Source of the DNA: Brachionus rotundiformis
Taxonomy: Eukaryota > Rotifera > Eurotatoria > Ploima > Brachionidae
DNA length: 53,973 nucleotides
Direction of reading: 5' to 3'
Assembly (NCBI GenBank): GCA_016802295.1
Contig: JAESIW010000203.1
Location: forward strand, 757,861 to 811,833
In this document: in pieces, positions 22,190-33,225 of the stretch
Layout of the letters: every line of letters begins with the position of its first letter
Numbering within the stretch: position 1 is the stretch's first letter
Position numbers and translations under genes: made by a program
Notes under the pieces: model-generated
Seen by the model: only the letters and a program-made list of their open reading frames with translations
Databases searched by the model: none
What the model was told of the DNA's origin: nothing

Positions 22190-22665
22190 TCAACAGGCTA
22201 GTGCCCATGTCTTAAAGACCGATTAACACTCCATTTATTTAAATAAAATAAATTTTACTAATTAAAAATAAATTGTTCAAATAATCATTTAAAAAAGTAA
22301 AACATTGAAATGTTTAAATTAAATTTTTCGAATTTTTTTTCAAAAACTGTAAAAATTAAATTGATATTATTAAAAATTGAATGCTTAAATGTTGTAAATT
22401 TCAACATTGATCTCTTGATCACAAAGCAATTTATAAGTCTCGAGTAGAAAAATCCATAAGTTTTTTCACCATTTAATGATTTTGATGTTGGTTCTATCAG
22501 GTTCTCACAGTTCCTTAAATTATATTTCAAATTTCTTGAGTCATTTTTCTTTAAATTCTGCCTTAGATTTTCAGGAGAATTATGAAAGTATAGTGTTTTA
22601 TAAGCAAAAGATAGCATTCTAACAATTATTCTATGTTGGAATGCAAAAACACCATTCCACTTTTT
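22190..22665 (-). mobile_element. LINE 3' end (C-terminus plus tail), minus strand
   Basis: The minus strand encodes MLSFAYKTLYFHNSPENLRQ and later GFFYSRLINCFVIKRSMLKF, FKHSIFNNINLIF, typical of the C-terminal end of an RT ORF. It ends in AATGGAGTGTTAATCGGTCT near 22215. The same tail, reading GTTGATCGGTCTT, occurs on the plus strand near 44630, and its upstream coding part recurs at 52005-52165. Confidence 0.75.
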
Positions 22666-23159
22666 TCAAAAACTCGACTTTTGTTCGTCGAAACAAAAAA
22701 TAACTGATACAACACCATTTACTTTGAACTTTAGAAAAAAAACACAAAAATTAAAATTAATCTTGCTTTAAATGTACCTCTTCAAAATTTTGGAAATTTT
22801 TACATTTTTTTATTGGTATGACAGACTGAGCCGAGATAATATTTATTCCAGGAGGCAATTTTTCGAAGACAATGAGCAAAATTTAGGAACTAATAAAAAA
22901 ATTATGCTTGAAAGGTGAAAAGTCAATTGGAATACGGAAAAAATTTTAGAATTATAACCTGAACCTTTTCTTCCAAGACTTGGGCTAATTCTTGTAAAAA
23001 AATTTTTTAACTAATAACGCTTTTAGAGCTAGACTGTTCCGTCCTCGAAAATAACAGAATAGTTTAAGTGTTTGATATTTTAAACGTAGATATAGTCTTT
23101 CAAAAAAAGTAACCCGTGTAAAAGAAGACTTTTTAAAAGTAAAATTACTTTTAATTTCA

Positions 23160-24170
23160 TCAATACATGTTAATTTTAGTCTTTTCTAAAGAACCAAGTC
23201 GAAAGATCAAACGGTTTTAAAACTGCCAGAGAAATATTTCTTGAAATTAAGAGGGTTTTTTCGGTTAATTTAATTCAAACAACCGTTTGCAGTTATCGAA
23301 AAAGAATAGATTCTATGAAAAATAATTTTTTTCGGAAAGAATATAAATTTTTAATTGTTAGAAATGGGTTATATGTGGAGAAGAGCCAGATCAATGCCTA
23401 ATTTAAATGCCACTAGGAAAAAACATAGGGAACAGTTCGCGAAAAAATATAATTCAATCAATATGAATCGTTTTATTTTTGCTGATGAAACAAAGTAGAG
23501 ATCAGCACGTATCCTTTATTTCATTTGAGGAAAAAAATTCAATCCCAACTGTTTTGGAATTAAGGAAAAAGTCTCGATAAAAGAAAATTTTTGGGCCGCA
23601 AAGGATCAAATGGATCAAAAAGATGATCGATAGATGCAAAGGATCTTCGACATTCTGCGTAATTTTCAAATATTTGTTGAATTTTTTACGCTAATTTAAA
23701 AAAAAAATCCTTTTACAACGAACCTAAATCAACATAGCTACACATATATTTTGAAGTTTTATTTAATTTCTTACTTAAGGACAAATTTCGAAGAAAAGGA
23801 ATTAGAAAAATGTTTTCTTATACAAGACAATCATCCAAAGCACAGTTATCAAATATGTTCACAATACTTAAATGTAAATAAGATTCATTGGATTATTTTT
23901 TTTATCTGTAAATAAAAAATAACTTGCTTTTCTAGTTAAGAACATTCGGTTGATTTTAACCCTTTTGAAATGTTATGAAGCGAATTAAAGATATTTGTCA
24001 GAAAAAAACAATGGAGAAACATGAGCGACCTCACAAAAGCTATTATACAATTTAAGCAGAAATTGAATGCAGAAAATGTAAAAAATTAGCAAATCACCTG
24101 GAAAAAGTATTAGCAAAGTATTAGTGTCAAATAACAAAGGAGAGTGGTCAAATGAATAAAATATTTTCAT
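23160..24170 (+). pseudogene. Tc1/mariner-type transposase remnant
   Basis: In order: AREIFLEIKRVFSVNLIQTT (DNA-binding half), WRRARSMPNLNATRKKHREQ, FIFADETK (first catalytic Asp), QDNHPKHSY (second Asp) and, after stops, FNPFENVMKRIKDI-like sequence. Frameshifts and stops separate the parts. It is a different lineage from the remnant at 19595. Confidence 0.65.
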
Positions 24171-24174
24171 TTGA

Positions 24175-24480
24175 CTCAGATGGATCGGATGGTTAGGTCA
24201 GAGAGGCCAGATGGGTCAGTCGGATGGTTTAACTATTGTAATTAAAATTTTTACAAAATAAGTTGTTAATTAAAATAAAAAAAAATATACATATTTTAAA
24301 TCGTTTAAGTAATATAAATTTACTTAAGTATCACTAAATAAATTTAACAAAATTATTTGAAATTAAATTTCAAAAATTCTCAAAAATAGATAAAGTTCGA
24401 TTAGAAAGAAAGTAGGCGTGCTGATGGTCGGATGGATCGCTGAGATCGGCCGAGGAGGTCGGCCGTTTTTAGGACGCGGC
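24175..24480. other. Stretch with GC-rich GGATGGTCGG-like patches
   Basis: Two patches (24177-24232 and 24415-24490) are unusually GC-rich and rich in GGTCGGATGG/GATCGG words, including GATCGGCCGAGGAGGTCGGCCG-type inverted symmetry. No frame is convincing. Confidence 0.4.
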
Positions 24481-24639
24481 TTTTTCTGCGTTACGTTTTT
24501 ATTAAAACCGCTTTATTAGAATTAGATAAATTAGTACTTATTCTTTAAAATCAAACAAAAACAAAGAAACCAAAAATATTTTTTTTCCTAACTACGTTAT
24601 AAACCAAGAGAGATTCACTAATATTTGTTAAAAAGTGAT

Positions 24640-24695
24640 TCGTAATAACCGAATTTTCGTAATATCCGAACTTCGTTATATCCATAAGAAATTAC
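24640..24695 (+). repeat. pogo/Tigger-like terminal-repeat motif, copy 2
   Basis: Contains GATTCGTAATAACCGAATTT, then TCGTAATATCCGAACTTCG and TTATATCC. Same orientation as 21090-21140. Confidence 0.45.
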
Positions 24696-24739
24696 ATTGA
24701 AAAGATTCTTGATTCTTGTTAATTTAAACATCGAGTTAA

Positions 24740-24954
24740 CACTAGAAGACCCGACGGGTTTTTTAGACCCATTTTTTTAAATTTCAAATCTCAATATCTT
24801 TTAAATGCAGAAACAGAATTTAATATTCAGTATTTTATTTTATAGATTTATGGAGACTTTATTGAATATCAAAAAAAAATGTTGCTATTCTATGATAATT
24901 TCTTTAAAAATTAGTTTTTAAATTTTTGTCATTTTTTGGTCGGGCTTTCTAGTG
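24740..24954. mobile_element. piggyBac-type MITE with TTAA target duplication
   Basis: The left end reads CACTAGAAGACCCGACGGG; the right end, on the opposite strand, reads CACTAGAAAGCCCGACC. TTAA lies immediately outside both ends (24736-24739 and 24955-24958), the canonical piggyBac target duplication. At 215 bp it has no coding capacity, so it is non-autonomous. Confidence 0.85.
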
Positions 24955-24959
24955 TTAAT

Positions 24960-25487
24960 AACTGTTATTAAATTTCATGCATTTATTTATCAGTTGCACT
25001 ATATTATAATATACCACATTGTCTCATTAAGAGTTTAAAGCTTTATTATAGCCAGTTACCCACTGGTCCAAAGTTCTCTTATTCCTTAAATTCATAAAGC
25101 TGTTCATTCTGTATTCTACTCAACTATAATCAGTTCATTATAATTCTGATATCATGGTCTTTGAATTGAAATTTACCAAGACAAATTTTTTTATAGACTA
25201 AATGATGAGTTTAAATTTTTTAAAAATTTTCTAAATTAAATTAATGTAAAATTAATATATGAAAAATTGCTAGTGAAATATTTTTTTAATCCAAACAGCT
25301 TCAAGATACTTATTAAACATTTTATTAAAAACAAATTATGGTAAATTTTCATTCCAAGAAAAGGCAGGGAATTCCTTTTAAAGCTTTCAATTAAAGAATT
25401 GGATTAATTTATACAAATACAATTATTACTTTTGGTAAGAACAAAACAAACAAATAATTAGATTTATTAAATTAATTTTTATGCAAA
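24960..25487. other. AT-rich stretch downstream of the exchanger gene
   Basis: No gene seen; it should contain the 3' untranslated region of the SLC24-type gene. Confidence 0.5.
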
Positions 25488-27006
25488 TTAGCAAAGAGGA
25501 ATAGAAAATTTCCCAAATACGTCCAGTTCAAACAAGCAGCTTAGTGTTGTCGCCACTGACCAACATAAAAACAAAATTAAGCCTAGTTTTTTATCTAATT
25601 TCCATCTATTTATCAAAAAGCAAGCAACAAAAATAACCACAGTTGTCAGCAGAATAACCACCGTGTAAATAATACTTTCACTGTAAATTTTGACAGGCTT
25701 TTCCAAATTACTTAAAGCAGATATCAACCATGGTAAGCCAAGGCATATAAAAATATCAAACACGTTGGACCCTATTGAGTTAGAAATAGCCATTTCTCCT
25801 TTTCCTTTTTGTGTAACAATTACACTGGACACAATTTCAGGCACTGATGTACCAAAAGCTAATATTGTTAAACCGGCCACTGTGTCTGGTATTCCAAAGG
25901 TGAAGCAAATTATGACTACCATCCAAACTAGCAAATAACTTAAACATGATAAATATATAGTTGATATGAAAAAGGTTAAAAAATAGAGGGGAAATGGCCG
26001 AAATAGTTGACGTCTACAGTCTGGAATGGTCAAAAAATAAAATAAATTAACCGGAAATAATAAGATGTGAAAAATTTTTTTTAGCACAGTGTTTGGCCAA
26101 GCAAAAATGTCAATTGGTTCATTTTCTTCACTCTCTTCTTCAAACGATGTGACTGATCTTGGACGCTTGAATGGACTGTGGCTTGGATCATCCGGGTCAA
26201 TTAGGCGTATATTTTCATCATTTAAATCATATGTACCAAATAAATTAACTTAAAACAAAATAAACATTTTTAAATATTTTTTTTTTGGTTCATAAATTTA
26301 TTATTTAATTACATTTAGATCTTAAGCAATATTGAATTTTCTCATTAAAATACATTATTAAAATGTAGCCTACATAGAGAACTAGTAGACTGGTTGCTTC
26401 ATACCAGTGAACGTAGCCGTCTTGGATGCATACAATTAGCGCTATTATGGCTAAAATGTAGTATAAACAGTCTCTGATTATTGGGTACCAATCGATTGAG
26501 AGCACTGATTTGGCAGCTATGGCACATATGGAAACTATAAAGAGAACATTGAAAACTGCCGAGCCAACTATGGTTCCAACACCGACGTCGCTTTTGGCGA
26601 TCAGAACGCCAATCAAAGAGGTAAAAAGTTCTGGTGAGCTGCTACCTGCTGCCATAAATGTGGCACCAGCTACGTCATCTCTTAGCTGAAGATCTTTAGA
26701 AATGCGATTCAAAGACTGCACAAAGTACTCATCGCAAACTATGGCAATGGCGCAAAATAGGTATATTGTTAGCAGTATGTGAACTACTATTCCACCATTT
26801 TTGCGCTGCTCAGCTGTCATAAAGTCACTTGGAAACTCATCAATGGTCCGGTTGCGACAATTAGTATCATTTTTATATGATAAATAAATGTTATTTGTGT
26901 CATCTATTAGCTTTTGGCTCATATATTTAGATGTAGCCATGATGGAGCATGAACAAACTAGCGATATGGCACAAATTATTTTTGAATTATTATGTAACAA
27001 GCCCAT
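25488..27006 (-). CDS. SLC24/NCKX-type K+-dependent Na+/Ca2+ exchanger, complete, two exons
   Basis: This plasma-membrane antiporter family exports Ca2+ (with K+) in exchange for Na+. Exons are 27006-26313 and 26248-25488, joined across a 64-bp GT-AG intron; 484 residues, near the low end for the family. I start at ATG 27006 rather than the TTG upstream. Exon 1 has an N-terminal hydrophobic segment, ALAIVCDEFFV-like FCAIAIVCDEYFVQSL, and the alpha-1 repeat GATFMAAGSSSPELFTSLIG with GTIVGSAVFNVLF. Exon 2 holds an acidic cytosolic loop (DPDDPSHSPFKRPRS), then the alpha-2 repeat GLTILAFGTSVPEIVSSVIV with SNSIGSNVFDIFICLGLPW. In vertebrate NCKX the alpha-2 motif is GTSIPD; here the acidic ion-binding position is Glu. 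The Asp of SNVFD, linked to K+ dependence, is kept. Length and motifs fit NCKX better than NCX or NCLX. Confidence 0.92.
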
Positions 27007-27336
27007 TTTCCCTATCAAAAATTAGTTTTAACATTTTTCTAGTTATTAAATTGAATAAATAAATTTTATCTAAAATCACGAGGACTGATTTAATTACAGA
27101 TATATCTGTTTGTTTATGATTAAATTTTTTTTTCTTAAAATTAATTAAAAAAAAATTGAAGCTTTTGTTTATTAAAAGTTTAAGAATTTTCAAATTAGAA
27201 AACTAAATTAAAAATATGTAAAATTTAATTATTGAGATATCTTTTAACGTGACAATTTATTTTCAGAATAAATAAATTTTTTTTTCTTTCACAAACTTTT
27301 AAATAAAATATTTATGAATAATAATTATCTCATTAA
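27007..27336. other. AT-rich 5' region of the exchanger gene
   Basis: No further exon recognised. The promoter should lie here. Confidence 0.4.
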
Positions 27337-27590
27337 ATCGAAAAATGCAAAACAGCTTTGGAAATCTTAAATTCACCAGTTTTAGTAGAAGACACGAATC
27401 TTTGCTTCAATGCACAATGTTTTTTTTTGCCTTTGGAGAGCCTGGTAAAGATATAAAACTTTTTATTGGTAGAACAAGTGGCAAAATTGTTCAGCCAAGA
27501 GGTCCTCCAGACTCACTTATATAGAAATGACCAAATAGTTAAAAAATACCATTTCTCATAGATACAAAACGGATGATGCGCTCAGAAATC
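27337..27590 (+). pseudogene. Decayed partial copy of ITPA
   Basis: It begins ATCGAAAAATGCAAAACAGC, matching 18094 onward almost base for base, loses about 105 bases after TTTGCTTCAATGCA, resumes at the GGAGAGCCTGGTAAAG segment, and loses about 45 bases after AAGAGGTCCTC. An in-frame TAG replaces Glu in the TKEL segment. Homology stops at TCAGAAAT, about 15 bases before the parent stop codon. Identity of the retained parts is high, so the duplication is fairly recent. The parent has no intron, so retrocopy and DNA duplication cannot be separated. Confidence 0.9.
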
Positions 27591-27779
27591 TTTTACTGCA
27601 TTATTATATATATTAAATTAATTCAGACTTGTTAATAAGTCACATTTTTAAGTAAAAGTTGTAACTTAATAAATTTGAAATTATAATAAACTCAATATTT
27701 CCTTCACTAAAAAATAGACTTTATAAGTTCAAAATTTTCTTTTAGTGATAGCTTTCTAAATTTAGTTTGTCCAATTTTT

Positions 27780-28900
27780 TTTCCTGTTGGGCTCTATCCC
27801 TTCAGGTTTATGTTTATTAAAACAAGATAAATAAAAATTCTAATTTTTAATAGTTTCTAATTTTTGAGAATTTAATTTTATTGATAAAGAGTTGTTTTAA
27901 AGATATGAGAAAAGGATGGTAGTTGTTGTCCAGTTTATTTTTAAACTCATTTATTTCATTTGATTGGACTACTTCTTTTGGTAGATTATTCCAAACGCTT
28001 GATAGCCTGTAATTGTGACGTTGTTGTGACAGAGTTTTTGACTAATTGTCTTTTTATATGGAATTAGTGTGATCTTAATTTATGTGTAAGTTTAGACGAC
28101 TGTTCATTTTTAAACACAATTTTATTAAACCAGTTAATTTCATCAAAGCCCTTAACTATTTTAAACATTTGTATTTAGTCACCTCTTAGTCTTCTCATTT
28201 CCAGTGCTGTTAAGTTTAGTTCTTGCACTCTTTTTTTCATAAGATATTCTCTTGATATCAGACACGAGTCTAGTTGCTCGCCTTTGAATTGCTTCTGTTA
28301 TGTAGTGGTTCTAGCAAACATGAATTAGACGCATGCCTGTATGATGTTTGTTTGTAAAAATCAAACAGCTTGTTTAGGCTGGGCACCGCACTTATTTGAT
28401 ATTTAAATACATTTATTTTACATTTAGTTTTTAGTTTTTTTGGAGAAATAAAATATTGAAAATAAAACTCTGCGTATGGCTTAGTGTACAAAAGCTTCGA
28501 TGGCGTTTATGTCTTTCTTCAAGTAGCGTATCCAAATTATAACTCCATACTCAAAATGAGATCTTACAAAAGCTTTGTAGAGTCTTGATACTGATTCCTT
28601 ATTGTGAAGTTTGAAAGTTCATCATTCTGGGAACACTATACACTTTTTTGATTGACGAATTAATGTCAGTTGACCGTTTTAAGTCTTCAGATATAGTGAT
28701 ACATTAGTCTTTTTCTTGTTTGGTTTCTTATTTTTGTCATCTATGTGGTATTCATTACGAGGATTGCTGTTTCCTATGTGTAAAACCTTGCACTTATCGT
28801 CATTTAGATTAATAAGCCACCTTTGATCCGGTTGTAAATTTCATTTAAGTCGTTTCTGAGAGTTCATTAGACTTTTCAACTTTATCAAGCATTGTTCCAA
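27780..28900 (-). mobile_element. LINE 3' half, degenerate, minus strand
   Basis: Minus-strand translation gives CKVLHIGNSNPRNEYH, then pieces corresponding to the RT C-terminal region (LTALEMRRLRGD, KIVKGFDEINW) and WNNLPKEVVQSNEINEFKNK, followed by a 3' UTR with CTGAAGGGATAGAGCCCAAC. Frames are broken. Confidence 0.75.
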
Positions 28901-28999
28901 GTTTAGTGATTTTATTTATTCAAATAAATATAATCATTAGGTTAATTTTCTGCAAACTATAGTTATTTAAAAAAAAAGTGCCATTTGAATAAGTGTTTT

Positions 29000-29400
29000 T
29001 TTAGTTTATTTATTTAAAACATTATTTGAGGAAGTCCTCAGGCCACTCAGAATGGATCATAGTCCTTTTTTTTAGCCTAACATTTAAAATATTGAATTAA
29101 ATATTAAAATTTTTTTTTAAATTTTCAAATAAGTTGTTGAACTTTTTGTTTGGAACAGGAGTGTTTGTCAGGTAGTCATTTAAATCTTCTAATAGTTGCT
29201 GGTGGTCCACTCGTTTTTGTAGGAATTTATTTAACTGTAGTTCAGATCTAGTTGATATCATGTCAATATTTAGACTCTTATGGATGGTATTGGTATTCGT
29301 TTTCAATGGGAAGAATTTGATATGCCTGAGTATTTTTTTTTGCATTTTTTGTGCATCATTGATAATTTTTTTAGTTTTTTTAGCTAAAGTAAATGTATCC
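29000..29400 (-). mobile_element. Probable LINE C-terminus and tail, minus strand, with 82-codon open frame
   Basis: The open frame 29345-29097 (MQKKILRHIKFFPLKTNTNT and on, ending FENLKKNFNI) is followed by a tail with GAGTGGCCTGAGGACTTCC and AAATAAATAAAC. It looks like the end of another LINE family. I am not certain it is not a small host gene. Confidence 0.45.
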
Positions 29401-29899
29401 TCTGTCCATAAATCTTTGAATAAAACTTAATGCTATCAAGAGGGTCAAGATTTCAATTTTTGGTTGATTAATTAATTTAATACTTAAAATTATTTATTTA
29501 AATAATTTTTTTGTTTTATTCTTAGTCAAAGTAAAATTTGAATTTGTATTAAGAATACCATTATTTTTAAATTATTCCAAAGTTGGTGCAAAGAAAAGCA
29601 AAATGTACCATAATTTTTCCAACTGAACTGAGTTTTGACTGCAATGGAAAAATACATAAACTAATTAATTAATAAAAAAGTCTTATTAAAATTTTATTTT
29701 CTAGAAAATTTTTTTTTTACACAAATATTGCTAAAAGTTTTGTTTCTTTTAATTTTTATTTTTGTTATCCATCCAGCAAGACTGTTCTGACTGGTTTCAT
29801 CAATTAAATTTAATTGAACCTAATTGCACAGTTATTTACATCAAATTTTTTCATCAATAGGTATAAGAATTTTATTTATATCTCATATCTTTTAGTTAT
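29400..29899. other. AT-rich stretch downstream of the globin
   Basis: No gene seen; holds the globin 3' untranslated region. Confidence 0.45.
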
Positions 29900-30503
29900 T
29901 TATTCAACCAAACCTTTCGACATTTGTGTACAAAAAAAGTCAAAGCATTTTAACCAAGCATTGTTGGTTTCCTCTGTAAAATCAGGCCCGAGTGCTTCTT
30001 TTAAAACCTCAATAAAAGCTTCTTTCATGATATGAAAATAGCATCTTTTAGCTCCATAAAGTGAATGCTTTTTGCCCAATTCGACCAGAGAGCTATTTTG
30101 ACGATTGTTTTTCTCTAATGAATTTACCGCCGCATTCATTGCCTCAAAAATGTTGTTTCCATGTGATCTTAATTGAGGATTTTCTCTCATCTCCTCCTCG
30201 GAATTTAAATTGGCAGCAAACTTCCAAATATGCTTGATCTCTGGATGCCTCTGGAAAATCCTTAAAAAATAAAGCTTTTTTTTCCAGTAAAGAATGAATA
30301 AAATTCTACTTTATCATCATATTGATGCCGTGAGTCTTGAAATCGGCTTGCTTAGCCAAATTCTTCCACGACATACGAATTATTTTAATGTCCTCTGCAC
30401 TCAACAATACTTGGCATTGATCTGAATTTGAACCATTTAAAGTTGCTGAATTATTTGCTTTTAACTTTTCCTTTTTTAGCTCTTTGGTTGAGTGACAACC
30501 CAT
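29900..30503 (-). CDS. Globin, membrane-anchored globin-X-like, complete, two exons
   Basis: A haem-binding globin of 184 residues. Exons are 30503-30310 and 30260-29900 with a 49-bp GT-AG intron in phase 2. The globin fold starts at about residue 34 (LLSAEDIKIIRMSWKNL). Phe79 in IWKFAAN is the CD1 Phe, His98 in QLRSHGNN is the distal E7 His, and His130 in LGKKHSLYGA is the proximal F8 His; the 32-residue spacing equals that of neuroglobin. The intron lies where the conserved B12.2 globin intron is found; the G7.0 intron is absent. The N-terminal extension begins Met-Gly-Cys, a signal for N-myristoylation and palmitoylation, as known for globin X, so the protein is probably tethered to membrane. 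A LINE tail sits 45 bases upstream of the start codon. Confidence 0.92.
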
Positions 30504-30547
30504 TATTTCATAATTATTAAATTTGAATAAATGAAAAAAAAAATTTC

Positions 30548-30735
30548 TAAAAAATAAAAATTTGCATTTAATATTTTATAATGTAATTTGATGTAAGCTT
30601 AATTAGATTAATAGTTAATGATATTATTTCAAACGCTCAATTAATTCATTAATTATATAAAAAAATATTTTCCAGATTCAATTCAATTACCTTAATCAAA
30701 AGTAATAAAATTCTTTGATAAGTATCTCTGAAAAA
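30548..30735 (+). repeat. 5'-truncated LINE tail upstream of the globin gene
   Basis: Matches, with divergence, the last ~190 bases of the repeat at 38377-38673 (shared words AATTAGATTAATAG, ATTCAATTACCTT, ATCAAAAGT and GATAAGTATC in the same order). It lies in the presumed globin promoter. Confidence 0.7.
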
Positions 30736-30739
30736 CATT

Positions 30740-33225
30740 TCATTTAAACTTGAAGTGCCATTAATTTTAACTCAAAATAAAATGCTACCATTTTTTCCAA
30801 TTTTTGACAGATATGAGTATTTTTAGAATCGGAAAAGTTAAATTTTAATAAAAAAAAATTATTGATGAACTTCTTTTTTAGCTTTGGCCAAAGATTGGAA
30901 CATTTTATTAATTGAAATTTAAATTTGTTTAATTGACTTTAAATTTTTTATTTGCTTATTTGTATCGAGCTAAGACTGATTTTGATTAATATAAAAGAAA
31001 AATAATCTAAAATATATCTTTCATGAAGGTGTTTAAAGTAAAATCTACATTAATTTTAATTAACCGAAAACATTTTCTATCATTAGAAATTATTTTTTTG
31101 ACTCTAAAATTTTTAATGTGTTAAAATAAGTAAAATTTTACTTCCATCTAAATATTTGACAAGATTTTCAAGAATACATTTTTTACCAAAATTAAGAATT
31201 TGATCAATTAAAAAATTAGAATGTATAAAAATAGATAATTAAAGTATTGTTAATTAATCAACAAAAAAATTAATTGTTGGAAAAAAATATTAATTAAAGA
31301 AAAGTAAAACAATTTAATGCTTTTTTAAAAAAATTTTAATTAGAGTAAAAATGTACTGATGCAATAAAAATTTATTTTAGCTCAGAAACTCACAGTTTTT
31401 ATAAAAAATTTAAGAATTAAATCTAGCAATAGATTATCTATTCATTATTTTGAGAAATTTATGTGAAAAATATTTAAATTTGTTAAAATTATTTGATAAA
31501 AGCATAATCAGCTATTTTATTAACAAAATTGTTTTAATCGAGAATTATAATGTTATCTTATTTAAGAATCTAGAAATTATCTAGATAAAATATTAAAAAT
31601 AAAATTAAACAGATTTTTTGATTTTTATTTAAGTCAGAATCACAATTATGGTCTTCTTAATAATTTCCTTATTAAGGTTTTTAAACAAAAGTGACAAAAT
31701 ACCAATAAAGCTGAAATTTCCTGATCCAGACGAAAAAGTGATTAATTTTTTAGCTAATATTGGGGTACAGCCTTAGTTACCGCCTATAATGAACTAAAAA
31801 ATAAAAATAGGCTTAAATTAAAATTTGTAAATTTTAAATAATAGATATTAAATTTTTTCATATAAAAACAGTCCACAATTATAAACTGATATGTTTTTTT
31901 TATAATTATTTAGTAACATAAAACCCTTCTTTTGTTTAAATTGATTTTTTAAATATTATCTACAAATTATATCGATTAGAAAGCTTACCTTTCTCAAGAA
32001 ATCTTTACCGACATAAATATTTAAATAAAATTATTTTACAATCAATTTTTAGAATATAAAAAATTAAAAAAAGGTACTCAATAAGCCTAGAGCATATTGA
32101 TATTTTTAATTTTATCATTTATTATGGTAAAATAAACACTTGTTTTAAAAATTGTTCAAATTTTACCACTAATTCTAATAATGTATTCTCAAATAAAAAA
32201 TATTAACAATATTCCTTAATAAGTATTGATAGATTAATATGTAAAAGCAGACGTCCTTGTAAATTTAAATCTAATTTTTTATATTGTTTAATAAATTTAA
32301 TCGAGTTAATAAATGATAAAAACTTGAATGTTCAGTAATCTAATTTACAAAATTCTCTATAAACTTTATCATTTACTCAAGATGCTGAAAGGTATCTTTT
32401 AATTAAAATAAAAGCGATCAAAGATAATGATATGTTTTTTGATATTGACGGATTAGCTTTCAGCTTTTATTTTGTAAATAATTAAACCAAAGGCCCTGGG
32501 TGAAAAAACATTATGACCAAAGCTACTCCTTTGACTAGTAAAATCATATTTCAGTCTTTATGAGATTTTTTTTATTACTCACAGTGATTGAGTATTAAAA
32601 AGTTCTTACAACTAATTATTTTAAAACCAAGATAATGAATATTATAAGGTTAAATTAAGTGGCTGAGGAGCAAATTTTAATAAATTGATCTGTTTTTTAA
32701 TTGATCATGGTCTCTTAAAGTTGAGCGATCAAGATGGTCGATTCGCTGTTTCCACAGCCAAACAAAAAATTCAGAAATTAAATAAATAAACAGTTTCTTA
32801 TTAGATTTAGATAAAGTTTTAAAAGATACTTTTTGACATTTTTTTAAATGAGTTCCTTAGAGAAAATTTGTTTAATTAACAAAGAATCTATTGTCAAAGT
32901 GTTTTAAAACAGCGAAATTATTAACATTTATAAAGATAAAAAAACAGTGGAATAATTATTTGATTTTTTTGGAAAAAAAGTTGAAAGACAAGATAAAGAA
33001 AATAAATTTGAAATTTGAGCCCTGGATAAAATAATATTTATAATTTTTCCGCTTTTGAAAAAAATAAACTTTTTTTAATAAAACGAATTTTCCGAAACTT
33101 TTTGGACCAAATCTTAGACTAGTGTTTGCAGCGCTTATATCAAGACCAAATAGATGCATTTACCAAAATAATAGCTAAATTCAATTAGTTCATAACTTCC
33201 AACTTTTTTAATATACTTAAAAGAC
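30740..33225. other. AT-rich stretch with scattered coding scraps
   Basis: No gene called. Short protein-like pieces occur at 31690-31775 (PIKLKFPDPDEKVINFLANI) and 32380-32460 (DAERYLLIKIKAIKDNDMFF). They look like decayed transposable-element coding sequence of unknown family. Confidence 0.4.

Noticed and set aside
24433..24470. GC-rich patch considered as a tRNA or structured RNA
   Set aside because: No cloverleaf, no A-box/B-box pattern.
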